Shown here in pieces: positions 1 through 6,799 of a DNA stretch of 64,000 bases (the first letter of the stretch is position 1; each line of letters begins with the position of its first letter). The stretch is from Sphingomonas sp. Leaf208 (lineage in GTDB: Bacteria; Pseudomonadota; Alphaproteobacteria; Sphingomonadales; Sphingomonadaceae). Below the pieces are notes generated by a model that did not search any database, was not told the DNA's origin, and saw nothing but the letters and a program-made list of their open reading frames with translations. The position numbers and the translations under genes were made by a program. The DNA lies in NCBI RefSeq assembly GCF_001421415.1, contig NZ_LMKH01000012.1, positions 1 to 64,000 on the forward strand, written 5' to 3'.

Positions 1-40
1 CCTCGCCATCGTTGTAACGCCTGGTCGTACCGTCAGTCAT
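1..40 (-). CDS. N-terminal end of an unidentified protein (cut by window edge)
   Basis: An ATG at 40..38 on the minus strand opens a frame that runs off the left edge and reads MTDGTTRRYNDGE. A GTGAGG stretch about 8 nt upstream could be its ribosome binding site. Thirteen residues are too few to name a family. It would be divergent from the GFA-type gene at 176. Confidence 0.35.
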   Translation of the reverse strand, partial: MTDGTTRRYNDGE

Positions 41-97
41 ATGCCTCACTCTTATCTAAGAGCGGGGCCCTGTCAGGTCATTTAGGGGGCCACCTCA

Positions 98-124
98 GAT
101 CCTGACTTTCGTCAGCATGACGGA
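98..124. repeat. Half copy of palindromic repeat family A
   Basis: The sequence TCCTGACTTTCGTCAGCATGAC is one arm of the same element found complete at 19264-19345 and 44790-44875. It lies between the divergent genes at the left end. Confidence 0.6.
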
Positions 125-175
125 GTCGTGGGAAAATACGTGAACGGCGCGCCATTATCGTCCACGTCATGACGC

Positions 176-532
176 ATGATCGAAGCCTCCTGCCACTGTG
201 GCGCGGTAACGCTGTCCGTTGGGGACCCGCCCGAATGGGTCGCCGACTGCAACTGCTCAATCTGTCGCAGCTACGGAGTCCTGTGGGCTTATTACCGGGC
301 CAGCGAAGTACGCGTGGCGGCATCCGTTCCGATCGACGTCTACAGTTGGGGTGCCAAGACATTGCGCTTCCATCGCTGTAGCGAATGCGGATGCGTAACG
401 CATTGGACGAAGGTCGACCCCGCGATCGACAGGATCGGCATCAACGCCCGCCTGATGGCGCCCGACATTCTGGCAACAACCCGCATACGCCGGCTCGATA
501 GCGAGGATACCGGGCTATACCTCGACGCCTGA
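176..532 (+). CDS. GFA / CENP-V family zinc-binding protein
   Basis: A 118-residue protein with the cysteine pattern of the glutathione-dependent formaldehyde-activating (GFA) fold: C6-x-C8-G, then C25-x-C27-x2-C30, then C68-x2-C71-G-C73. These cysteines bind two zinc ions in family members. The length matches single-domain GFA proteins. The family is named after Gfa, but most small members have no proven substrate, so a role in formaldehyde or glutathione chemistry is only a possibility. No clear Shine-Dalgarno sequence precedes the ATG. It stands alone, upstream of the ribosomal protein operon. Confidence 0.85.
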   Translation: MIEASCHCGAVTLSVGDPPEWVADCNCSICRSYGVLWAYYRASEVRVAASVPIDVYSWGAKTLRFHRCSECGCVTHWTKVDPAIDRIGINARLMAPDILATTRIRRLDSEDTGLYLDA

Positions 533-599
533 CCCTCTCCGCGATTGACTCCCCCGCCAATTCCGCTAAGCGGCACCTTCGTTCGGCGGGCTTGCTCGT

Positions 600-735
600 C
601 GAACTCCGTCCGAGACAGTGGGTGCAGCGGGTTTGCCGGTGCTTAATCTCCCACCTAGACGGGGAATGAGATTTTGTCGGCCCATCTGCGTGCCTGCCCT
701 CTCCCATGCCCCATCGACGAGACACCCGGAGCGCG
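600..735 (+). promoter_or_regulatory. Probable L10-type leader of rplJL
   Basis: The roughly 275-nt gap before rplJ holds a GC-rich, strongly foldable stretch including CCGAGACAGTGGGTGCAG near 610-627 and its partner region CTCCCACC near 648-655 (GTGGG can pair with CCCAC). Many bacteria regulate rplJL by binding of the L10-L12 complex to such an mRNA leader. The position and base pairing fit that; the exact fold was not computed. Confidence 0.45.
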
Positions 736-808
736 GGCTTGTCTGCGCCTCCGGTTAGTAACCGGGTCCACTGCGCAAGCGGTGAACTCGTAAAACGTGG
801 AGAATGGC

Positions 809-1324
809 ATGGATCGTGATCAAAAGACCGCGGCCGTAGCCGAGCTGAACCGCACCTTTTCCGAGGTCGGCGTCGTCGTTGTCACGCGCAACCTCGGCCT
901 GACCGTCGCACAGTCCACTGTGCTGCGGAACAAGATGCGCGACGCCGGTGCGACCTACAAGGTCTCGAAGAACAAGCTTGCCAAGATCGCAATGGACGGC
1001 ACCGACTACAGCTCGCTGGGCGACATGCTCACGGGTCCGGTCGGTCTGGCCAGCTCCATCGATCCCGTCGCGGCCGCCAAGGTGGTCGTGGAATTCGCGA
1101 AGACGAACGACAAGTTCGAAATCGTGGGTGGGGCGATGGGCGCGACGACCCTCGACGTCGACGGTGTGAAGGCGCTCGCAACGCTGCCCTCGTTGGACGA
1201 ACTGCGTGCCAAGATCGTTGGCCTCATCGTGGCACCTGCCACGAAGCTGGCAACGATCACGCAGGCTCCGGCAGCGCAGCTCGCGCGCGTGCTTTCCGCC
1301 TACGCGGAGAAGGAAGCCGCCTGA
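809..1324 (+). CDS. rplJ: 50S ribosomal protein L10
   Basis: L10 anchors the L7/L12 dimers to the ribosomal stalk on the large subunit. The 171-residue product begins [17 protein letters not shown] and carries the typical [11 protein letters not shown] and [20 protein letters not shown] segments in its first 60 residues, followed by the helical C-terminal part that holds L12. An in-frame GTG exists at 797, but the ATG at 809 is preferred: GGAG lies 6 nt before it and family members start with this MDR-type sequence. It is followed by rplL after 64 nt and is probably co-transcribed. The neighbouring rplK-rplA and rpoB genes seen in many bacteria are absent on either side. Confidence 0.97.
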   Translation: MDRDQKTAAVAELNRTFSEVGVVVVTRNLGLTVAQSTVLRNKMRDAGATYKVSKNKLAKIAMDGTDYSSLGDMLTGPVGLASSIDPVAAAKVVVEFAKTNDKFEIVGGAMGATTLDVDGVKALATLPSLDELRAKIVGLIVAPATKLATITQAPAAQLARVLSAYAEKEAA

Positions 1325-1388
1325 TCTTGCAGGCCTTTCGTTACCTTTTTGAACTGATGGGGCACGAGCCCCGAGATGGAGATTTATC

Positions 1389-1763
1389 ATGGCAGACCTG
1401 AACGCACTCGTTGAGAGCCTGAGCGAACTGACCGTTCTCGAAGCAGCTGAGCTTTCGAAGCTGCTCGAAGAGAAGTGGGGCGTTTCGGCCGCAGCAGCGG
1501 TTGCAGCACCGGCAGCAGGCGGCGGCGCCGCTGCTCCTGCAGCAGAAGAGCAGACCGAATTCGACGTCATCCTGACCGGCGACGGTGGCAAGAAGATCAA
1601 CGTCATCAAGGAAGTCCGTGCGATCACCGCGCTCGGCCTGACCGAAGCCAAGACGCTGGTCGAGTCGGCTCCCAAGGCCGTCAAGGAAGGCGTGTCGAAG
1701 GACGAGGCAGCCAAGATCAAGGCTCAGCTCGAAGCAGCTGGCGCGACCGTCGAGGTCAAGTAA
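1389..1763 (+). CDS. rplL: 50S ribosomal protein L7/L12
   Basis: The 124-residue acidic stalk protein recruits translation factors to the ribosome. Residues 1-30 form the dimerisation domain, an Ala/Pro/Gly-rich hinge spans about 35-55, and the conserved C-terminal domain follows with [20 protein letters not shown] and the [20 protein letters not shown] segment. The full length is normal for the family. The gene is second in the rplJL operon and is followed by a strong intrinsic terminator at 1873, so the transcript does not continue into RNA polymerase genes. Confidence 0.98.
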   Translation: MADLNALVESLSELTVLEAAELSKLLEEKWGVSAAAAVAAPAAGGGAAAPAAEEQTEFDVILTGDGGKKINVIKEVRAITALGLTEAKTLVESAPKAVKEGVSKDEAAKIKAQLEAAGATVEVK

Positions 1764-1872
1764 GCCGCAGCGGGAGAGACGGACCATTCTGGTCCGCACT
1801 CCCGCAAGGCCGGCCGGCGGTGCCTGCACCGACCGACGAAGCAGGGGCTTTGCCCCTGCTGGCCGCAGCTAA

Positions 1873-1910
1873 GAAAAAGGGCGGCCCCAGCAATGGGGTC
1901 GCCCTTTTCC
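1873..1910 (+). terminator. Intrinsic terminator of rplJL
   Basis: GGGCGGCCCCA and TGGGGTCGCCC pair around a GCAA loop (one G-T wobble), preceded by AAGAAAAA and followed by TTTTCC. It lies 110 nt after rplL and is the only strong hairpin with a U-tract there. Confidence 0.85.
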
Positions 1911-1985
1911 GTTGTGCACCGCGAAGGTTCCACATCCCCGGGAAGGCCAGAGCTACGCTGGGAACGGCGCCCCTCACGACGGACG

Positions 1986-2021
1986 TTTCACTTGGGCCCC
2001 GGCCTCCGCCGGGGTGGGGAG
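1986..2021. repeat. Half copy of palindromic repeat family C
   Basis: One arm, GGGCCCCGGCCTCCGCCGGGG, of the element found as a pair at 16268, 25598 and around the GIY-YIG gene at 61864-62232. It lies between the rplL terminator and the convergent gene at 2031. Confidence 0.65.
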
Positions 2022-2030
2022 AATCGGCGG

Positions 2031-2882
2031 TCAGGCAGCTTGGATTTTGAAGCGTCGTGCTTCGTCAGCCCACTCCGCCCGCGCCACCGCCGCGTCCAGA
2101 TCGCGCGGATGCACGGTCCACCCCTTCCACGTCAGCCCGGTCTTCACCCCGACGAATACCGCCGATCCGACCAGCGCCGCGAACAGCCCGACCCACAGCG
2201 CATCGAACGCCATCAAAGCCCACACGATTGCCGATGGCTGCCCCATAGCGAGCTTGTGGTTGGCCATGTGCAACGCCTGAGCCGGACCGAACGCTGTCGC
2301 CGCCAATACGCTAAGGAAAATTCCAGCAGGTAAAAGCGACGTCATCGCCCGCCTCGGCGTCACCCGAGGATCCTCGATCAACGCGCCGACGACGTAAATC
2401 CAGAACCCGCCTTGGATGACCGTGGAGACGATCTGCAGCGGCACGTTGATCGCCGGCGATAGCCCTTGTTTGCCGAGCCACATGAACGGCCATGCAGCCG
2501 CCAATCCCACGATCATGCCTGCCACGACGCGAACAACGGTCATCGGCGGAACCAGCAGCGTGCGGCGGACGGACCCGACCGACCAGAACCGCGCGACCGC
2601 GAGAATTGCGATGACGAACCCCGCTACCTTCACATAGCCGAAGCCCCAGCGCAGCGGATCGTTGCCGAGTGCACGAAACTGTTCGATCGATACGAACATG
2701 CCGAGGTGGATCTCCATGATATGCTGCAGGAATTCCGGCACAACCGCGATCGCCAGGACGAGCGGTACCGCCCTCACCGCGCGTCCGCCGAGCCTATACG
2801 TCTCAACGACGGGGCGCGTCATGCCGGGGACAGCGTCGATGATCCGCATTCCCAGTCCGCGTCTTTCCATACGACCATTCAT
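2031..2882 (-). CDS. Multi-pass membrane protein of unknown function
   Basis: A 283-residue hydrophobic protein with about six membrane segments (roughly residues 36-56, 84-104, 115-135, 150-172, 190-210 and 222-250) and a charged C-terminal tail. No catalytic motif was recognised. Its ATG overlaps the stop of the HTH gene by four bases (ATGA), and that gene in turn overlaps a DUF2975 gene, so the three are translationally coupled. The context suggests that its amount is set by the small HTH regulator. The function is unknown. Confidence 0.75.
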   Translation of the reverse strand: MNGRMERRGLGMRIIDAVPGMTRPVVETYRLGGRAVRAVPLVLAIAVVPEFLQHIMEIHLGMFVSIEQFRALGNDPLRWGFGYVKVAGFVIAILAVARFWSVGSVRRTLLVPPMTVVRVVAGMIVGLAAAWPFMWLGKQGLSPAINVPLQIVSTVIQGGFWIYVVGALIEDPRVTPRRAMTSLLPAGIFLSVLAATAFGPAQALHMANHKLAMGQPSAIVWALMAFDALWVGLFAALVGSAVFVGVKTGLTWKGWTVHPRDLDAAVARAEWADEARRFKIQAA

Positions 2883-3097
2883 GCCGTTTCCCCCTCTGAC
2901 GTGAACCTCAGGATGTCACCCGGCTGGCAGTTGAGCGCCGTGCAGATCGCCTCCAGCGTCGAGAAGCGGATAGCCTTGGCCTTGCCGGTCTTCAGGATCG
3001 ACAGGTTGGCCATCGTAATGTCGACTGCCTGCGACAATTCGGTCAGCGTCATGCCGCGTGCTGCGAGCATGCCGTCGAGCGTGACGATGACGGGCAT
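2879..3097 (-). CDS. Small Cro/CI-type HTH transcriptional regulator (YozG-like)
   Basis: The 72-residue protein is essentially one helix-turn-helix domain: LAARGMTLTELSQAVDIT, then MANLSILKTGKAKAIRFSTLEAICTAL and QPGDIL, the typical order of the short XRE proteins paired with DUF2975 membrane proteins. The ATG at 3097 is chosen because it shares its A with the TGA stop of the upstream DUF2975 gene; a longer frame to 3205 would run through that gene. It is the obvious candidate to bind the two palindromes in front of the operon (3623-3660). Confidence 0.88.
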   Translation of the reverse strand: MPVIVTLDGMLAARGMTLTELSQAVDITMANLSILKTGKAKAIRFSTLEAICTALNCQPGDILRFTSEGETA

Positions 3098-3612
3098 CAG
3101 ACGGTCATCGCCAGATCGTCGCGCATGCGGGCGCCGACGCGGAACACCCGGGCGAGCACGAACAGCATCACGACCCCGATCCAGCCAGTAAAGCCGGGCA
3201 CCCATGTTGCGTGATCGACACCGAGCCGGTCGAGCGCGAGCACGATCCCGCCGAAAGCGAGATCGAGCAGTTGGATCGCGAACAAAGCCCAGCCGATCCG
3301 TTGGAGACGATCGGCGTTGGCGACGACGAACGGGTCGCCGGCGCGGACGGTCGTCAGGATTGCCAGCAAGCGGCTGAACAGGTGATACACCGCAATGCAG
3401 GCGACGAGGCTTAGGGCGCCGGCGAGACGCAGCAACGCGATCGTCTCGCTGACGTAGTGGCCGTGATAATTGGTGGCGATCTCGGCGGTTAGCGCGTCAC
3501 CGAAGACGAACGAAGCGATGATCGCGATCACGAACCCAAACGCGACAATCCAGTTCAGCCAGTTCGCGAACCGTACCAGTCCGCTCGCGACGACGAGAAC
3601 ACGATCCTGCAT
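3097..3612 (-). CDS. DUF2975 family membrane protein
   Basis: A 171-residue protein with four predicted membrane helices (about 17-38, 57-82, 106-128 and 140-160), ending in the FRVGARMRDDLAMTV tail that resembles DUF2975 proteins. Members are usually encoded next to a YozG-like HTH protein, as here; the pair has no established biochemical role. GGAGG stands 5 nt before the ATG. It is the first gene of the minus-strand operon that continues through the HTH gene to the membrane protein at 2031. Confidence 0.8.
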   Translation of the reverse strand: MQDRVLVVASGLVRFANWLNWIVAFGFVIAIIASFVFGDALTAEIATNYHGHYVSETIALLRLAGALSLVACIAVYHLFSRLLAILTTVRAGDPFVVANADRLQRIGWALFAIQLLDLAFGGIVLALDRLGVDHATWVPGFTGWIGVVMLFVLARVFRVGARMRDDLAMTV

Positions 3613-3622
3613 GCCGACCTCC

Positions 3623-3660
3623 GTTTATCGATAAACAATATGTATCGTTTATCGATAAAC
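3623..3660 (-). promoter_or_regulatory. Twin palindromic operator before the DUF2975-HTH operon
   Basis: Two identical perfect 14-bp palindromes GTTTATCGATAAAC occupy 3623-3636 and 3647-3660, with their starts 24 bp apart. They are the only AT-rich patch in the vicinity, directly upstream of the DUF2975 start, with an ACATAT -10-like sequence between them on the minus strand. Autoregulation by the HTH protein is inferred from position and symmetry. Confidence 0.7.
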
Positions 3661-3707
3661 GTCAATCGTGGTGCGTCGGCCCTTGCTCGGGTCGTGACGG
3701 CAGCAGG

Positions 3708-5111
3708 TCAGCGTTCGAAGGTCGCTGCATGCGGCCGGGCCGCGACCGTGCTGTACATGCGGGCGGGGGCGTCGAGCCAGAACGGCGCGAGCTTGGCGGA
3801 GTCGACGCGTTCTACGCCGACCACCCACGCCCGCGCCGTCTGTGCCTCGTCGCCAGCCGTCACGTACAGGATGTTGGTCGCGACGACGGGCACGAACATC
3901 GGCCGGTTGGCCGCGGTCATTGTCCGGATCGCCTCTCGCGCGATCGCCGTTACGGTACGGATCGTTCGCGTTTCGCCTGGCGCCAGCGCGAACGGCGGGG
4001 CGACGGGCCGCATAACGGGCGCGGCGTTGAACTGCGCAAGGTCCTGATCCTGATCGGCGTGCGCGGTGAGCAACGCGACGCCGGTGCGGATCGCTTCGGC
4101 CGATGCGGTGCCCGTGTTGGTCACGACGAGTTCGCACTCGACGGTTGCGCTCAGCAGATTGAGACCGGCGCGCAGCGGGCGCAGTTCGCAGGTGAGCCGG
4201 GCACGCGCTGCGACTGGCGGCGTAGGCGGCACCTTGCCCCTCGGCTCGAGGAACTTGGGTGCGGCCATTGGCACGGCAGCCACGGGTGCGACCGCAGATG
4301 CCGTGGCAGCGGTGACAACCGCCGGGGTTTCGGCCGGTTCGGAGACGACCGGCCTGGGGGCGACTGGCTGGGGGGCAATAGACTGGGCGACGACCGGCTT
4401 CGCCGCAACGGGCGGCGGAGTCGGCTCGACATAGGCTTCGGGTTCGACGCTCTCGTACCGGTGGCTGCGCGGCTTGCGGCGGAGCGCCCACAGCGCGCCG
4501 AGAACCACGACAATCGCCGTCAGCGAAAGCCACAACGGCATCGCGCTGCCCTTTTCCGGCGTCGAGAGCGTGGATTCCGGGGTTGGGGCTGGCGTCGTTG
4601 TCGGCACCGACGCGGTGGGCTGCGGCACCACTTCGGTGGTCGGGGTCTGCGGTGGCGACGATTGGAGAGCGGGCTCGGGCGTGGGCGTGGCGACGGGCGC
4701 CGGTTCGACCGATGTCGGCGGACGTGTTGGCTCGTCGTCCGAAGCGCGTGGTCGGGTCGTGGATTCCGGCGTCGTCCCGGTGGCTGCCCGTCCTCGCGTG
4801 GGTGCATCGGTCGTCGTGCGCTCGACGCCTGCACGTTGCGTGGCCGCACGATCCGTGGCTGGCTTTGCCGCAGCGGTCGAGCGGGGAGTACGGCGGGGAG
4901 CGGGCGTGGTATTCGGCAGGACGATCGTCGGCGCGGCGGGCACCGGTATCGTGGTCGCGTCGGGGTTCGCCTGCGTGCCGGGGGTCTGGAGGCGCTCCAG
5001 ACCGCGCACGGGTGCGGCCGGCTCGGTTTGCGCAGCCGCCGGGGTCGCGGCGGCGGCCAGGACGGTCATGGTGGCGAGCAGGGCGGCCAGCGCTCCGCGG
5101 TCGGTCGTCAT
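3708..5111 (-). CDS. Proline/threonine-rich membrane-anchored protein of unknown function
   Basis: The ATG at 5111 is preferred over upstream starts because it opens a signal-peptide-like sequence (residues 1-28, ending ATPAAAQ) and AGGGG lies about 10 nt before it. The 467-residue product then has a low-complexity Pro/Thr/Ala stretch (about 29-185), one membrane helix (about 191-211, followed by RRKPR), a second Pro/Val-rich linker and a C-terminal folded region (about 310-467) with beta-rich segments such as ECELVVTNTGTASAEAI. That layout suggests a protein spanning the periplasm, anchored once, with the folded part inside. No family was recognised. Confidence 0.7.
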   Translation of the reverse strand: MTTDRGALAALLATMTVLAAAATPAAAQTEPAAPVRGLERLQTPGTQANPDATTIPVPAAPTIVLPNTTPAPRRTPRSTAAAKPATDRAATQRAGVERTTTDAPTRGRAATGTTPESTTRPRASDDEPTRPPTSVEPAPVATPTPEPALQSSPPQTPTTEVVPQPTASVPTTTPAPTPESTLSTPEKGSAMPLWLSLTAIVVVLGALWALRRKPRSHRYESVEPEAYVEPTPPPVAAKPVVAQSIAPQPVAPRPVVSEPAETPAVVTAATASAVAPVAAVPMAAPKFLEPRGKVPPTPPVAARARLTCELRPLRAGLNLLSATVECELVVTNTGTASAEAIRTGVALLTAHADQDQDLAQFNAAPVMRPVAPPFALAPGETRTIRTVTAIAREAIRTMTAANRPMFVPVVATNILYVTAGDEAQTARAWVVGVERVDSAKLAPFWLDAPARMYSTVAARPHAATFER

Positions 5112-5326
5112 CGTCGAAATCCCCTGCGCGCGGTCGTCGCGGCGTTGTGGGCGGGGGAGGCTGAACGTGACCCGACGGCAACCCGTGATGCGACGAGTTG
5201 CTTCTGGGTAGCGGTGAAACGTTGACGGCGTTTGAGCCACTGGGCGTCGGTTGACTGCACTCCGCCCTTGCCCGCGGTGGGCGTCGCTGCAGGTGTCGGC
5301 GGCCGAGAACACAGATCAGGGTGCTC

Positions 5327-5393
5327 CCCTTACCTCCCCCTCCGTCTGGCAAGGGCCAGCCACCTCCCCCTTGCGGGGGAGGATCGAGACAGT
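5327..5393. repeat. Palindromic repeat family D
   Basis: ACCTCCCCCTCCGTCTGGC is followed by GGGCCAGCCACCTCCCC and CTTGCGGGGGAGGAT. The same arms occur at 22185-22312 and 45108-45238. It fills the gap between the proline-rich protein and the amidohydrolase. Confidence 0.75.
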
Positions 5394-5398
5394 CGATC

Positions 5399-6670
5399 TT
5401 ATCGTGGTGCGACGATTACTGCGCCGCCCTTCATCACGAAGGCGGGGTGTTCCAACTGGCGGACATCGGCGAGCGGATCGCCATCGACCGCGACGAGATC
5501 GCCGAAACGGCCGGGCTGGATCGCGCCGACGTCCGCGGTTCTGGCCAACGCGATCGCGGCGCTGGAGGTGGCGGCCTGGATCGCCTCCAGCGGCGTCATG
5601 CCCCATTCGACCATCTTGGCGAACTGGAGCGCGTTGTTGCCGTTGGGATAGACCCCGCCGTCGGTGCCGAACAGCATCTTCACCCCGGCGGCGTGCGCCG
5701 CGCGGAAGGTCTGGCGCTGCTTGAGGCCGACCTGGCGTTCCTTCTCCAGGCTTTCGGGGAAGACGCCATTCTTTGCACCTTCGGCGAGGATATAGTCGTC
5801 GTCGTAGATATCCATGTCGAACCACGCCCCGCTCGCCTTGGCCAGCTTGAACGATTCGGCGTCGGCTAGGCTGGCGTGCTCGATCGTGTCGACGCCTGCG
5901 CGCAGTGCGTCGTTGATGCCCTCCGCGCCGTGCGCGTGGACCGCGACCTTCATGCCGAGCATGTGCGCTTCCTCGACGATCGCCTTGATCTCGGCGAGGC
6001 TGATCTGTTGCGCGCCGACGCTGTCGGTCTTCGAGAGGACGCCTCCGGTCATGCAGACCTTGACCACCTCGGCGCCGTATTTGCGGATCGTGCGGACGGC
6101 ACCGCGAAACTCGTCGGGCGTGTTGGCGATCTGCGGGTGCGGCACCTGGATCGAGGGCGGGAACTCGGTCGCGTCGCAGTGGCCGCCGGTGGCGCCGAGC
6201 GCGTAGGTGGCGGGGACGATGCGGGGGCCGGGAACATAGCCGCGCTCGATGCCCTGCTTCAGCGCGACGTCGTCGTAATTGGCCGAGCCGACATTGCGGA
6301 CGGTGGTGAAGCCCGCATCGAGCGTCTTCCGGGCATTGGCGACGCCGACGACGGTCCAGAAATTGTCGGTGAATTCGAGCTGACGATAGCCGCTGAGCGT
6401 CGGGTCGCTGGTCAGATGGACGTGCATGTCGATCAGGCCGGGGAGCAGCGTCCGCTCGCCCAGATCGACGCGTTCGGCCCCGGCGGGCACGGCATCGCCT
6501 TTGCGTCCGACCGCGGTGATACGGCCGTCGACGATCGTCACCTGCGGATTGTCGACGCGCTTGCCGGCAAGGACGTCGATCATGTGCGCTGCGGTGACGA
6601 CGACGGTCTTCGCATCGCCATTGGCGGCGGTCGTCGCGAGTAGCGTCGCGATGAGAATGCGCGCGATCAT
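5399..6670 (-). CDS. Exported metal-dependent amidohydrolase
   Basis: A 423-residue member of the amidohydrolase superfamily, close in pattern to the imidazolonepropionase/prolidase-like group. Metal ligands are visible in order: H83-x-H85 in LIDMHVHL, K204 (VVKV), H245/H247 in VAVHAHG, H265 in TIEHAS and D337 in LFGTDGG. Residues 1-20 look like a signal peptide, so it probably works in the periplasm. The frame stays open far upstream to 8293, but that part is antisense to another gene; the start at 6670 fits the signal peptide and family length. Likely substrates are cyclic amides or dipeptides, not determined here. Confidence 0.88.
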   Translation of the reverse strand: MIARILIATLLATTAANGDAKTVVVTAAHMIDVLAGKRVDNPQVTIVDGRITAVGRKGDAVPAGAERVDLGERTLLPGLIDMHVHLTSDPTLSGYRQLEFTDNFWTVVGVANARKTLDAGFTTVRNVGSANYDDVALKQGIERGYVPGPRIVPATYALGATGGHCDATEFPPSIQVPHPQIANTPDEFRGAVRTIRKYGAEVVKVCMTGGVLSKTDSVGAQQISLAEIKAIVEEAHMLGMKVAVHAHGAEGINDALRAGVDTIEHASLADAESFKLAKASGAWFDMDIYDDDYILAEGAKNGVFPESLEKERQVGLKQRQTFRAAHAAGVKMLFGTDGGVYPNGNNALQFAKMVEWGMTPLEAIQAATSSAAIALARTADVGAIQPGRFGDLVAVDGDPLADVRQLEHPAFVMKGGAVIVAPR

Positions 6671-6799
6671 GTATGTCCCCTTCCCCGTGTTACGCGCTGT
6701 GTGCGGTACGGCGGGCGATCGGGCAAGTGCCGCATCTTGCCCTATTGTCGACACCGGTACAGGCCATCTGTGATGCTTCCGACGACGAGATCGCCCGTG

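Noticed and set aside
78-362. 94-residue minus-strand frame over the GFA gene
   Set aside because: Antisense to the cysteine-motif protein and made partly of repeat sequence.
1959-1985. EcfG-type promoter GGAAC...CGTT
   Set aside because: Spacing is 18 nt, not 16-17, and it points to a convergent gene with no reading frame behind it.
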